Positions 6,993-16,763 of a DNA stretch of 64,000 nt are shown piece by piece; positions within the stretch are counted from its first letter, which is position 1; every line of letters begins with the position of its first letter. Source of the stretch: DASSUW01 sp963835525 (lineage in GTDB: Bacteria > Actinomycetota > Thermoleophilia > Solirubrobacterales > Solirubrobacteraceae); contig CAWIFM010000003.1 in assembly GCA_963835525.1 (NCBI GenBank), positions 558,001 to 622,000 on the forward strand. The letters run 5' to 3'. The notes beneath the pieces were generated by a model that had not been told where the DNA came from, searched no databases, and was given only the letters and a program-made list of their open reading frames with translations. Both the position numbers and the translations under genes were made by a program.

Positions 6993-7865
6993 ATGCTGCT
7001 GCTCACAGGCGCCACCGGACTGGTCGGTTCGGCCGTGCTGCGCCGCCTCACGGCGCGCGGCGACCCGGTGCGCTGCCTGGTGCGCGATCCGCGGCGGCTC
7101 GGAGCCGAGCGCGTGCGGGTCCAGCTGGCGATCGGGGATCTTTCCGACCCCGCCTCGTGGCGCCACGCCCTGCGGGGCGTGAAGACCGTCGTCCACCTGG
7201 CCGCCACCGAGCGCGACCAGCCGCGAGCCACGATCGAGGAGATCGACGGGCTGGCGGCGCTGCGGCTGCTGCGCGCGGCAGAGCGCGCCGGGGCGGAGCG
7301 CTTCCTGTGGCTGACGCCGCTCGGCGCCTCGCCGCACCACCGCTCGCGCGTCCACCGCGCCAAGGCGCTGGCCGAGCGCGCGGTGGCCGCCAGCAACCTG
7401 TCGACCGCGACCCTCGCCAGCTCATACGTCTACGCCCCGGGCGACCGCCGCCTGCAGCGCCTCGAGCGGCTCGCGCTCCTTCCCGCCGTGCCGCTGATGG
7501 GCCAGGGCGGAGCGCCGACGCAGCCGATCTGGGCCGACGACGTCGCCGACTGCGTCGTCAGCGCGCTCGACGACCGCGCCGCCGGGCGCTTCGAGCTCGC
7601 CGGGCCCGACGTCCTCAGCCACCGCCAGATCGTCCGGCTCACGCTCCGCGGCGCCCACCGGCGGCGCCGGCTGGTGCCCGTCCCGCTCACGCTCGCGCGT
7701 CCGCTGCTGCGCGCCCACGAGACCCTCGCCGGGCCGACCGCCTTCGCCACCTGGGACGAGGCGGAGCTGCTGACCGTGCCGATGCTCACGCCCAACGGCA
7801 CGGCCGACGCCGAGCGGCTCGGCGTCCGTCCGCGTCGGATGGCCGACGTGCTGGGAGCGCTCTAG
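6993..7865 (+). CDS. NmrA-like NAD(P)-binding protein (atypical SDR)
   Basis: 290 residues. The dinucleotide-binding motif GATGLVGSAVLRRL is at 6-19, followed by the NADP-type R in CLVRDPRRL, GDLSDP, and VVHLAA. The active-site YxxxK of classical SDRs is absent: the region reads SSYVYAPGDRRL, with HRAKALAE earlier. It therefore falls with the NmrA/complex I NDUFA9-like group, often used as redox sensors or oxidoreductases. Leaderless-type -10 TAGGCT lies 7 bases before the ATG. The stop codon is shared through CTAG with the convergent amidase. Confidence 0.85.
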   Translation: MLLLTGATGLVGSAVLRRLTARGDPVRCLVRDPRRLGAERVRVQLAIGDLSDPASWRHALRGVKTVVHLAATERDQPRATIEEIDGLAALRLLRAAERAGAERFLWLTPLGASPHHRSRVHRAKALAERAVAASNLSTATLASSYVYAPGDRRLQRLERLALLPAVPLMGQGGAPTQPIWADDVADCVVSALDDRAAGRFELAGPDVLSHRQIVRLTLRGAHRRRRLVPVPLTLARPLLRAHETLAGPTAFATWDEAELLTVPMLTPNGTADAERLGVRPRRMADVLGAL

Positions 7866-9286
7866 AACAGCTGCGGGATCTGCTGGGGGCGGCCGACGGC
7901 CGCCTCCATCTGGGCCGCCACCTGGAGCAGCGTGTCCTCGCCCAGCGGCTTGGCCACGAGCTGCGCCGCGGTCGGAAGGCCGTCGTCGCCGAACCCCAGC
8001 GGGATCGAGATGGCCGGCTGCCCGGTCACGTTCCACAGCGAGGTGAAGGGCGTGAAGCGTGCGGAGCGCTTGAGGTCGGCCATCGGATCCTCTCCGCAGC
8101 CGTGGATCTCGCCGATCGGCACCGGGCGCTCTCCGAGGGCGGGGGTCAGCAGCAGGTCGTACTCGGCGAAGAAGGCGACGAGCCCGCGCGCCACCGCCTG
8201 CAGCTGCGCCACGGCGCCGAGGTAGGCGACCGAAGGGAGCTTCTGCGCGCGATCGAAGATCGCGCGCGACAGCGGCTCGATCTCGTCGTCCTCCGGGGCT
8301 CGGCCGGCGAGCAGCTGCCCGTACATGATCCCCAGGCTGACCTGCGGGCCGAAGGCCTCGATGAAGAGGTCGATCGGATCGCCGCCCGGCAGCGCCGGCG
8401 ACGCGGTCTCGACCTCGTGCCCGAGCGAGGCCAGGAGCTCGCCGGCGGCGTGCATCCCGCGGACGCACTCCGGGTCCACGTCGACGTCGAGCACGTTGGC
8501 CGCCGTCATCGCCACCCGCAGGCGGCCGGGGTCGCGCCGCACGGAGGTCACATAGGGCTCGACCGGGCGCGGCGCCCAGTTGGCGTCGCCGACCTCGTAG
8601 CCGGCGAGCACGTCCAGCAGCGCCGCCGTCTCCGCGACGGTGCGCGTGAGCACGCCGTCGCACGAGAGGAACGACTCGCCGAGGTCGGGCCCCCGCGAGA
8701 CGCGTCCGCGGCTCGGCTTGAGGCCGACGAGCCCGCAGCACGCGGCCGGGATGCGCAGCGACCCGCCGCCGTCGTTGCCGTGCGCGACCGGCAGCATGCC
8801 CGCCGCCACGGCCGCCGCCGAGCCGCCGGAGGAGCCGCCGGGCGTGCGGTCGAGGTCCCAGGGGTTGCGGGTCGGCCCGCTGTGGCGCGGCTCGGTGGTC
8901 GGGAGGATCCCGAACTCCGGCATGTTCGTCGTCCCGACGATCACGAAGCCGGCCTCACGCAGGCGCCGCACCAGGTAGGCGTTGTGGTCGGGGCGATGGC
9001 CGGACAGGAACCTGGAGCCGAAGTTCATGCACAGACCCGAGACCGGGACGTTGGACTTGATGGCGATCGGCACGCCGGCGAACGGCCGCTCGTCGCCCGG
9101 CTCGATCGCGTCGGCAGCCGCGAGCGCGCGCTCGGAATCGACCTCGACGAAGGCGTTGACTTGCTCGTCCAGGTCCTCGATCCGCGCCAGCGCGGCGGAG
9201 ACCACCTCGCGCGCGGCGATCTCCCCACCCCGCACGAGCGCGGCGAGCTCCTGGACCGGCTTGAGCATCAGGTCGGTGGCGCTCAT
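7862..9286 (-). CDS. Amidase-signature family hydrolase
   Basis: 474 residues. The Ser-cisSer-Lys triad is visible: K77 in GVPIAIKSNV, cis-Ser S152 in TPGGSSGGSAAAVA, and nucleophile S176 in GNDGGGSLRIPA. The spacing matches peptide amidase and GatA. It hydrolyses an amide bond. It is not obviously GatA, since gatB and gatC are not adjacent, so a general amidase is more likely. The minus-strand -10 TAGGCT (9299-9304) lies 12 bases before the ATG. It converges with the NmrA-like gene and diverges from the CGNR regulator. Confidence 0.9.
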   Translation of the reverse strand: MSATDLMLKPVQELAALVRGGEIAAREVVSAALARIEDLDEQVNAFVEVDSERALAAADAIEPGDERPFAGVPIAIKSNVPVSGLCMNFGSRFLSGHRPDHNAYLVRRLREAGFVIVGTTNMPEFGILPTTEPRHSGPTRNPWDLDRTPGGSSGGSAAAVAAGMLPVAHGNDGGGSLRIPAACCGLVGLKPSRGRVSRGPDLGESFLSCDGVLTRTVAETAALLDVLAGYEVGDANWAPRPVEPYVTSVRRDPGRLRVAMTAANVLDVDVDPECVRGMHAAGELLASLGHEVETASPALPGGDPIDLFIEAFGPQVSLGIMYGQLLAGRAPEDDEIEPLSRAIFDRAQKLPSVAYLGAVAQLQAVARGLVAFFAEYDLLLTPALGERPVPIGEIHGCGEDPMADLKRSARFTPFTSLWNVTGQPAISIPLGFGDDGLPTAAQLVAKPLGEDTLLQVAAQMEAAVGRPQQIPQLF

Positions 9287-9342
9287 GTCGGCGGCGGCAG
9301 CCTACGGCAATTCGACCGGCGGCGGGACGTTTTCGCGTGCCA

Positions 9343-9373
9343 ATAACCGGTTGAGTGAGTATCTTCCGGTTAT
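9343..9373. promoter_or_regulatory. Inverted repeat overlapping the CGNR gene start
   Basis: ATAACCGG (9343-9350) and CCGGTTAT (9366-9373) form a perfect 8-bp dyad with a 15-bp spacer. The right arm covers the first bases of the start codon, and the spacer holds the -10 TATCTT (9360-9365), 6 bases before the ATG. This is a likely autoregulatory operator. Confidence 0.6.
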
Positions 9374-9977
9374 GGGGCCGGACTTTCCCGAAGGGCGACC
9401 GCTTTCCGGGCTGACGTCCTGGTACTGGCTCGGCGGGCGGCCGGCGCTCGACTTCGTCAACACGCGCCGCGAGCGCTGGCGGCGCGACGTCGAATGCCTG
9501 CTCTCGGTCGAGGACGTGGTGGTCTGGCTCGTGCGGGCGCGGCTGCTCCAGCAGCCGATGAAGGCGCCCGCCTCGGTGCTGGCCGAGGCGCGCGCGCTGC
9601 GCGAGGCGATCGACGCCGGCGTGCGCGCGGCCGTCGTCCGGCGCCCGCCCGACGCCGCCGCCGTGGCGCTGATCGACGACTGGCTGGCGCTGGCCGGCGC
9701 GCGGCCGGCGCTGCTCACCGACCCGATCGGCCGCCCCGTGCTGTCCGAGCGGCCGCGCGCTGAGTCGCCGCGGCGCGCGCTGGGGATGGTGGCCTACGAC
9801 GCGGCGCGGATGCTCGGGATCGAGTCCGAGCGGGCGCGCGTGCGGATCTGCGCATCGGACAGCTGCTCGGCCCGCTTCTACGACCGCTCGCCCGCGGCGC
9901 GGCGCCGCTGGTGCTCGATGGCGGTGTGCGGCAACCAGGCCAAGGCCCGCCGCTACCGCGAGAAGTCAGTCCTCTAG
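9372..9977 (+). CDS. CGNR zinc-finger / ABATE-domain transcription regulator
   Basis: 201 residues. The N-terminal ABATE domain (about 10-150) starts WLGGRPALDFVNT. The C-terminal zinc-binding segment has C160, C165, C181 and C186, with the family signature WCSMAVCGNQAKARRYR. CGNR proteins are putative DNA-binding regulators common in Actinobacteria, with unknown ligands. A palindrome centred on the -10 box and start codon suggests that it represses itself. Its 3' end overlaps the convergent MarR gene by 12 bp. Confidence 0.9.
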   Translation: MGPDFPEGRPLSGLTSWYWLGGRPALDFVNTRRERWRRDVECLLSVEDVVVWLVRARLLQQPMKAPASVLAEARALREAIDAGVRAAVVRRPPDAAAVALIDDWLALAGARPALLTDPIGRPVLSERPRAESPRRALGMVAYDAARMLGIESERARVRICASDSCSARFYDRSPAARRRWCSMAVCGNQAKARRYREKSVL

Positions 9978-10397
9978 CGCGCGGGCGAGGATGTCGCGGA
10001 GCGCGACCGCGTCCTCCTCCGACAGCTTCGCCAGCCGGGGAGGCGGCTGGCCGGCGCGGCGCTCGATCTCGATCCGCGTCCACTCGCCCTTGTCGGTCAG
10101 CACGACGGCCTTCACGCGGCGGTCGCGCTCGCTCGGCCTGCGCTCGGCGAGGCCGGCGGCCTCGAGCCGATCCACGATGCCCGTCACGTTGGAGTTGTCG
10201 CAGTGCAGCGCATCGGCCAGAGCGCTCATCGTCATCGGCTCACCGGGCTCCAGCGTGCTGAGGGCCATCGACTGCTGAGGCGACAGGCCCATCTCGGACA
10301 GGATCGCCCACCGGCGCCGCTTGTCCTCCATGAAGATCCGCCAGAAGTGCCTCCAGGCCTCCCGTGCGGCGGTCTCCGTCGGCTCCGTCGTCTTCAA
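9966..10397 (-). CDS. MarR-family transcription regulator
   Basis: About 143 residues from TTG 10397; a TTG at 10439 would give 157. The winged helix runs from MALSTLEPGEPMTMSALADALHCDNSNVTGIVDRLEAAGL to the wing ERRPSERDRRVKAVVLTDKG, the MarR signature. I prefer 10397 because TACCTT (10407-10412) is then a -10 box 9 bases upstream. It is transcribed away from a three-gene ABC exporter and probably represses it, by analogy with other MarR-efflux pairs. The inducer is not predictable. Confidence 0.88.
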   Translation of the reverse strand: MKTTEPTETAAREAWRHFWRIFMEDKRRRWAILSEMGLSPQQSMALSTLEPGEPMTMSALADALHCDNSNVTGIVDRLEAAGLAERRPSERDRRVKAVVLTDKGEWTRIEIERRAGQPPPRLAKLSEEDAVALRDILARALED

Positions 10398-10462
10398 GGT
10401 ATCAAAAAGGTAGCAGACATAAAAGATTGAATACCTCAAGTATCTGCGATAAGAAGTAGCGC
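10398..10462. promoter_or_regulatory. Divergent MarR / ABC exporter control region
   Basis: The 65-bp, unusually AT-rich gap holds several short dyads suited to MarR dimers: ATAC-N5-GTAT, TTGA-N5-TCAA and TATC-N3-GATA between about 10427 and 10452. It also has two AAGGTA copies 11 bp apart. It must contain both promoters. Confidence 0.45.
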
Positions 10463-11440
10463 ATGCAGATCCTCCCCAACGGCATCGAGGTCGAAGGCCT
10501 CGTGCGCGAGTTCAAAGGCGGTATCCGGGCCGTAGACGGGATCGACCTGACGGTTGAGCCGGGCGAGATCTACGGCTTCCTCGGGCCCAACGGCGCGGGC
10601 AAGTCGACGACCGTGCTCATGCTCACCACGCTGCTGCCGCCCACCGCGGGCACGGCGCGCGTGGCCGGTCACGACATCGTGCGAGAGGGGCCCGCCGTGC
10701 GCATGGCGATCGGCGCGGCGCTGCAGGAGGCGGCGCTCGACGGCCTGCTTACCGGCCGCGAGCACATGCGCCTGCAGACGTCGCTCCAGGGCATCCCGAA
10801 GGCCGAGCGCGGCGCTCGCGGCGACGCGCTGCTCGAGCGCGTCGGCCTGATGGAGGCGGCTGACCGCAAGGTCAAGGGCTACTCGGGCGGGATGAAGCGC
10901 CGGCTCGATCTCGCGCTGGCCCTCGTCCACCACCCGCGGATCCTGTTCCTCGACGAGCCGACCACCGGGCTCGATCCCCAGAGCCGGTCGGACATGTGGC
11001 AGGAGGTCGCGCGGCTCGCGCACGAGGACGGCGTGACCGTCTTCCTCACCACGCAATACCTCGAGGAGGCGGACGTGCTCGCCGACCGGATCGCGATCAT
11101 CGACCAGGGCAAGATCGTCGCGACCGGCACGCCGGACGCGCTCAAGGACGAGATCGGGCGCCCGACGCTCGAGGTCGAGCCGACCGAGCGCGACGAGCTC
11201 GGTGCCGTCAGCGGCGTGCTCGAGCGCTTCGGCTCGCCCGTCACGGCCCGGCCCGGAGCGGTCGCCGTGCGGCTGGCGGGCGGCGTCGAGCAGCTCGCCG
11301 AGATCGTGCGCGCGCTCGACGGCGAGAGCCTCACCTTGGCTGACTTCCGCCTGCACGCGCCGACGCTCGACGACGTGTTCCTGGCCAAGACCGGGCGCAA
11401 GCTCGAGGGCGCCGAGGCCCCCGAGGCGGTCCCGGCATGA
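10463..11440 (+). CDS. ABC transporter ATP-binding protein, DrrA type
   Basis: 325 residues. The nucleotide-binding domain (about 8-235) has Walker A GPNGAGKST, Q-loop ALQEAALDGLLTG, signature YSGGMKRRLDLA, and Walker B ILFLDEPTTGLDP. Its H-loop is unusual: the expected His is replaced in TVFLTTQYLEEA, where Gln is typical of the DrrA/CcmA-like drug-exporter group. A C-terminal regulatory extension (about 240-325) includes the LHAPTLDDVFLAKTG motif of DrrA. It energises export through the two permeases that follow, coupled by ATGA overlaps. Confidence 0.94.
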   Translation: MQILPNGIEVEGLVREFKGGIRAVDGIDLTVEPGEIYGFLGPNGAGKSTTVLMLTTLLPPTAGTARVAGHDIVREGPAVRMAIGAALQEAALDGLLTGREHMRLQTSLQGIPKAERGARGDALLERVGLMEAADRKVKGYSGGMKRRLDLALALVHHPRILFLDEPTTGLDPQSRSDMWQEVARLAHEDGVTVFLTTQYLEEADVLADRIAIIDQGKIVATGTPDALKDEIGRPTLEVEPTERDELGAVSGVLERFGSPVTARPGAVAVRLAGGVEQLAEIVRALDGESLTLADFRLHAPTLDDVFLAKTGRKLEGAEAPEAVPA

Positions 11441-12204
11441 GGCAGCAGGTCTTGGAGATGGCGCGGCGCTCGATCCTCCAGACGCTGCGCCAGCCGGCGC
11501 TGATCATCCCGCCGATCGTGTTCCCGCTGATCATGATGGCCATCAACACCGGCGGGCTCGACGCGGCGACGAACCTCCCCGGCTTCCCCGCCGACACCTA
11601 CCTGGACTTCGCGATCGCCGTGCCGTTCATGCAGTGCGCCCTGTTCGCGTGCATCAACGCCGGCGCGTCGCTCGCTCGCGACGTAGAGACCGGGTTCCTC
11701 AAGCGCCTGGCGATGACGCCGATGCAGCGCGCCGCGCTGATGATCGGCAACCTCGGCGGCGTGATGCTGATCGCGCTCGTCTCGGCGCTGATCTACCTCG
11801 TCGTGGGCTTCGCCGCCGGTATGGACTTCGAGGCGGGGTGGCTCGGCGTGCCGGCCCTGCTGGCGCTGGCGCTGCTGATCTCGCTCGCGTTCGCCGGGCT
11901 GGGCGCGTACGTGGGTCTGCGATCGGGCTCGGGCGAGACGGTGCAGGGGTTCTTCCCGCTGTTCTTCGTCCTGCTCTTCCTGTCCTCGATGAGCCTGCCG
12001 CGGCCGCTGATCGAGCAGGACTGGTTCCGCTTCATCGCCACCTACAACCCGGTCTCGTACATGATCGAGGGCGTCCGGTCGTTCATCATCGTCGGCTGGG
12101 ATGCCGAGGCCCTCGCGCTCGGGTTCGGCATCACGATCATCGGCGCGGCGGCCGCGATCGCGGCTGCGTCGAGCGCCCTGCGGACGAGGCTGGTGCGGAC
12201 ATGA
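11437..12204 (+). CDS. ABC-2 type permease, first of two
   Basis: 255 residues with about six hydrophobic segments in the ABC2_membrane (DrrB-like) pattern. The N-terminal cytoplasmic part MARRSILQTLRQPALIIPPIVFPLIMM leads into the first helix, and the conserved PRPLIEQDWFRFIATYNPVSYMIEG motif precedes the last helices. Its start overlaps the ATPase stop (ATGA) and its stop overlaps the second permease. Probable substrates are hydrophobic drugs or lipids, under control of the divergent MarR. Confidence 0.92.
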   Translation: MRQQVLEMARRSILQTLRQPALIIPPIVFPLIMMAINTGGLDAATNLPGFPADTYLDFAIAVPFMQCALFACINAGASLARDVETGFLKRLAMTPMQRAALMIGNLGGVMLIALVSALIYLVVGFAAGMDFEAGWLGVPALLALALLISLAFAGLGAYVGLRSGSGETVQGFFPLFFVLLFLSSMSLPRPLIEQDWFRFIATYNPVSYMIEGVRSFIIVGWDAEALALGFGITIIGAAAAIAAASSALRTRLVRT

Positions 12205-12983
12205 CTCGCTTCTGGCAGGTCGCGAGCGCCGTCGCCTGGCGCTCGATCCACAAGATCGCCACCACCCCGCAGCTGCTGATCCCGTCGGTGGTCTTCCCGC
12301 TGTTCTTCTTCGTCGCGTTCGCCGGCGGCCTGTCGAACGTCGGCAACGTGCCCGGGTTCGACGCCGAGTTCCCGTCCGGCTACACGGCGTTCCAGTTCGT
12401 GTTCGTGCTGATCCAGGCGTCGGCGTTCGGCGGTGTGTTCACCGGCTTCGGGATCGCGTCCGACTTCGAGAACGGGTTCGCGCGGCGGCTGCTGCTGGCG
12501 GCGCCGAACCGGTACGGGATCATCGCCGGCTACGCGATCGCGGCGGCCGCGCGGACCACGTTCGTGGGGGCGCTGATCTTCGTCATCGGTCTGGTCACCG
12601 GGATGCAGGTGGGCGGCAACGGCGTCGACATCGCGGCACTCGTGCTGCTCTCGTACCTGGTCTCGCTCTCGGCGACGCTGTTCGCGGCCGGGGTGGCGAT
12701 GCGGCTGCGCACGATGCAGGCCGGCCCGCTGATGCAGATGCCGGTGTTCCTCGTGCTCTTCCTCGCGCCCGTGTACGTCCCGCTCCCCCTGCTCTCGGGC
12801 TGGGTGCACGCGGTCGCGACCGTGAACCCGATCACGCCGATCGTGGAGACCGGGCGCGACTTCATCTCCGGCACGCCGGGCCCGATCGCCCTCGCCTACG
12901 CCATCGGGGCCGCCATGGTCGCGCTGTTCGCCTGGTGGGCGGCGCGGGGCTTGCGCAGCGCCGAGATGGCCGGCGGCGGCTAG
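12201..12983 (+). CDS. ABC-2 type permease, second of two
   Basis: 260 residues from ATG 12201 (ATGA overlap). It is a paralogue of the preceding permease with the same six-helix layout and a VHAVATVNPITPIVETGRDFISG motif matching NPVSYMIEGVRSFI. A heterodimeric pore with one ATPase homodimer is the likely assembly. The stop is shared with the convergent DUF1330 gene through CTAG. Confidence 0.92.
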   Translation: MTRFWQVASAVAWRSIHKIATTPQLLIPSVVFPLFFFVAFAGGLSNVGNVPGFDAEFPSGYTAFQFVFVLIQASAFGGVFTGFGIASDFENGFARRLLLAAPNRYGIIAGYAIAAAARTTFVGALIFVIGLVTGMQVGGNGVDIAALVLLSYLVSLSATLFAAGVAMRLRTMQAGPLMQMPVFLVLFLAPVYVPLPLLSGWVHAVATVNPITPIVETGRDFISGTPGPIALAYAIGAAMVALFAWWAARGLRSAEMAGGG

Positions 12984-13270
12984 ACGCCCTCGACCACGAA
13001 GATGTCCGTCTTCGACGCGCTCCTGCGCAGCTCGCGCAGGGGCGCGTAGTCGTCGGACTCGTACCACCCGCGCGCCGCCCCGAGGTCAGGGAACTCGATG
13101 ATCACGACCCGCAGCGGCGAGTAGTCGCCCTCGAGGATCTCGTGCCGGCCGCCGCGCGCGGCGAAGCTGCCGCCGTGCCTGGCGACGGCGTCGGTGTTGC
13201 GTTCGCGGTACTCGACGAGCTTCTCCTGGTCCCAGGCGTCGTTGACGCAGGCGATGACGTAGGCGGGCAT
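12980..13270 (-). CDS. DUF1330 family protein
   Basis: 96 residues from ATG 13270. The DUF1330 dimeric alpha/beta barrel pattern is clear: MPAYVIACVNDAWDQEKLVEYRER at the N-terminus, HGGSFAARGG in the middle, then VVIIEFPDLGAARGWYESDDYAPLRELRRSA. The biochemical role is unknown; an EthD/antibiotic monooxygenase-like fold is expected. Minus-strand -10 TAGGCT (13279-13284) lies 8 bases before the ATG. Confidence 0.9.
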   Translation of the reverse strand: MPAYVIACVNDAWDQEKLVEYRERNTDAVARHGGSFAARGGRHEILEGDYSPLRVVIIEFPDLGAARGWYESDDYAPLRELRRSASKTDIFVVEGV

Positions 13271-13300
13271 GGCGCGGCAGCCTATGGGTAGACCGCGTGC

Positions 13301-14235
13301 ATGGCCGCCATCGGCATCCACGCCTCGCACGAGCAGATCGCGCCGAGCGACCTGCTGGCCGCGATGCGCGACGCAGAGGCCGCGAGCTTCGAGCGGGCCT
13401 GGTGCTCCGACCACTTCTCGCCGTGGAGCGAGCGCCAGGGCGAGTCGGGCTTCGCGTGGTCGTGGCTCGGCGCGGCGATGCAGGCGACCTCGCTGCCCTA
13501 CGGCGTCGTCAACGCGCCTGGACAGCGCTACCACCCGGCGATCGTGGCGCAGGCGGCCGCCACTCTGGCCGAGCTGTTCCCGGGACGGCTGTCGGTCGCG
13601 CTGGGGACCGGTGAGTTCTCGAACGAGCACATCACCGGGGACCCGTGGCCGGGCAAGGAGACGCGCAACGCCCGGCTGCGCGAGTGCGTCGACGTCATCC
13701 GCGCGCTGTTCGCCGGCGAGGTCGTCGACCACGACGGGCTCGTGCGCGTCGACCGGGCGAAGCTGTGGACGCTGCCGGCCGAGCCGCCGCCGCTGCTGGC
13801 CACCGCGGTGAGCGTGGAGACGGCGGGCTGGGCGCGCGAGTGGGCCGACGGGCTGATCACGATCAACCAGCCGCACGAGCACCTGCGCGCGATGCTCGAC
13901 GCGTTCGGCGGGCCGGCGTCGATCCAGGTGCACCTCTCGTGGGCGCCGTCCGAGGAGGAGGCGATGCGGATCGCGCACGACCAGTGGCGCACGAACGTCT
14001 TCTCCCCGCCCCTGTGCTGGGACCTCGCGACGGTCGAGCAGTTCGACGAGGCGGCGAAGCACGTGCGGCCGGAGGACGTCCGCCCCGCCGTGCTGATCTC
14101 GTCCGACCTGGCGCAGCACGCCGAGTGGCTGAGCGAGTACGCGGAGCTCGGGTTCGACGCGATCTACCTGCACCACGTGGGCAAGGAGCAGCGGGCCTTC
14201 ATCGAGGCGTTCGGCGAACACGTCCTCCCACGCCT

Positions 14236-14239
<4 letters not shown>
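13301..14239 (+). CDS. Luciferase-like flavin-dependent oxidoreductase (TIGR03885-like)
   Basis: 312 residues forming a single luciferase-like TIM barrel: IGIHASHEQIAPSDLL, AWCSDHFSPWSERQGESG, PGQRYHPAIVAQAAATL and LSVALGTGEFSNEHI. These blocks fit my memory of the family called probable non-F420 flavinoid oxidoreductase (TIGR03885), a relative of F420-dependent glucose-6-phosphate dehydrogenase. Members of that family often sit next to a GH13 gene. Here the stop overlaps the GH13 start (GTGA), supporting a joint role in sugar metabolism. Whether the cofactor is FMN or F420 cannot be read from the sequence. Confidence 0.85.
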
Positions 14240-15870
<1,631 letters not shown>

Positions 15871-15902
15871 CTGTAGGACCCGAGCGGGTTGTTCAGTCGG
15901 CG

Positions 15903-16094
15903 AACTGCGGCTGGGTGGGGAGGCGGGGGAGCCGGCCGCACGGCCTGATTTCGGCGTCGAATCCTGCCTAGGTGGGGTCAGACACCACTAGAACAGGAAG
16001 CTTCCTGGATTAGGGTCGTCAGACGACCCCAGGGCAGGAGGCTTCGCGGAAACCGGCGGCGCCGGCCTCCCCAACCTCCCACCCAGCCGCAGTT
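15903..16094. repeat. 192-bp nested inverted repeat (large cruciform-type element)
   Basis: The outer arms begin with the same 17 bases, AACTGCGGCTGGGTGGG, read inward from each end, then continue with mismatches. Inner hairpins are nested inside: TCCTGCC/GGCAGGA; two half-sites GGGGTCAGAC (15974-15983) and GTCGTCAGACGACCCC (about 16015-16030); and a central perfect palindrome CAGGAAGCTTCCTG (15994-16007). No ORF is present. The right edge (16081-16102) recurs with one mismatch at 63952-63973, so this is a dispersed repeat family. The nested layout resembles a folded REP-type or MITE-like element. Confidence 0.75.
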
Positions 16095-16145
16095 GACGTT
16101 CGAGCGCAGGGCGGCAAGCGGTCCGCGCCGCCGGGGTCGTGCGAG

Positions 16146-16754
16146 GTGAACGAGACGCCGGATTGCATGGCGCGCATTATCGTCGCGGCCGTGCTCTTCA
16201 GGATCGCCCAGCTCCGGGGGATCGCGGCCGGGGAGATCGACCTCCAGTTCCGCCGCTGGGACCGGCCCCGGACGCGCGCCGGCGCGACGCAGGTGACCGC
16301 CGTCGGCGTGATCCGGATCGACGACGTGCGGCGGGTGAAGCGGATCACGCGCGCCGAGGCGAAGCGTGCGGGGTTCGACACGCCGGAGGCGGCGCTGCGC
16401 GCGCTACGCGCCGACGGCGACCTGTACCGGATCGAGCTGCACCTCGAAGGTCCCGACCCACGGGTCGCGCTGCGCGAGGCGATCCCCGACGACTTCACGG
16501 AGCTGAGGGCGAAGGTCGAGCGGCTGCCGTGGGGCTTCGAGTACCTCCGCCTGATCAGAGATCACCCGGAGGTTCGCGCCGAGGAGCTGGCCGCGTCGCT
16601 CGGGCTGGAGAAGCGCGTCTTCAAGCCGCGCGTGCGGCGGCTCAAGGAGCTCGGCCTCACCATCTCCCTGAGCCCCGGCTACCGCCTCTCGCCGCGCGGC
16701 GAGGCGTTCCTTAAACACGAAGGGCCCGCCGGAGCGGGCCCTTCGAAGCCTTAG
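16146..16754 (+). CDS. ASCH-like domain fused to a winged helix
   Basis: 202 residues from GTG 16146; an ATG at 16167 (MARIIV) would give 195. Residues about 8-120 look like an ASCH domain: FRIAQLRGIAAGEIDLQFRRWDR, then VTAVGVIRIDDVRRV and LYRIELHLEGPDPR. ASCH folds are PUA-like and thought to bind RNA or modified nucleotides. Residues about 130-195 form a winged helix (LRLIRDHPEVRAEELAASLGL, VRRLKELGLTISLSPGYRLSPRG). The function is unknown; an RNA- or DNA-sensing regulator fits. The last residues are encoded by the terminator stem. Confidence 0.6.
   Translation: MNETPDCMARIIVAAVLFRIAQLRGIAAGEIDLQFRRWDRPRTRAGATQVTAVGVIRIDDVRRVKRITRAEAKRAGFDTPEAALRALRADGDLYRIELHLEGPDPRVALREAIPDDFTELRAKVERLPWGFEYLRLIRDHPEVRAEELAASLGLEKRVFKPRVRRLKELGLTISLSPGYRLSPRGEAFLKHEGPAGAGPSKP
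16718..16745. terminator. Bidirectional terminator between the ASCH gene and groEL
   Basis: A perfect 12-bp stem, CGAAGGGCCCGC with GCGGGCCCTTCG, has a CGGA loop. It sits within the last codons of the ASCH-like gene and 19 bp after the convergent groEL stop. The minus-strand continuation TGTTTAAGG is T-rich enough to suit groEL. Confidence 0.75.
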
Positions 16755-16763
16755 CGGCTGGGA

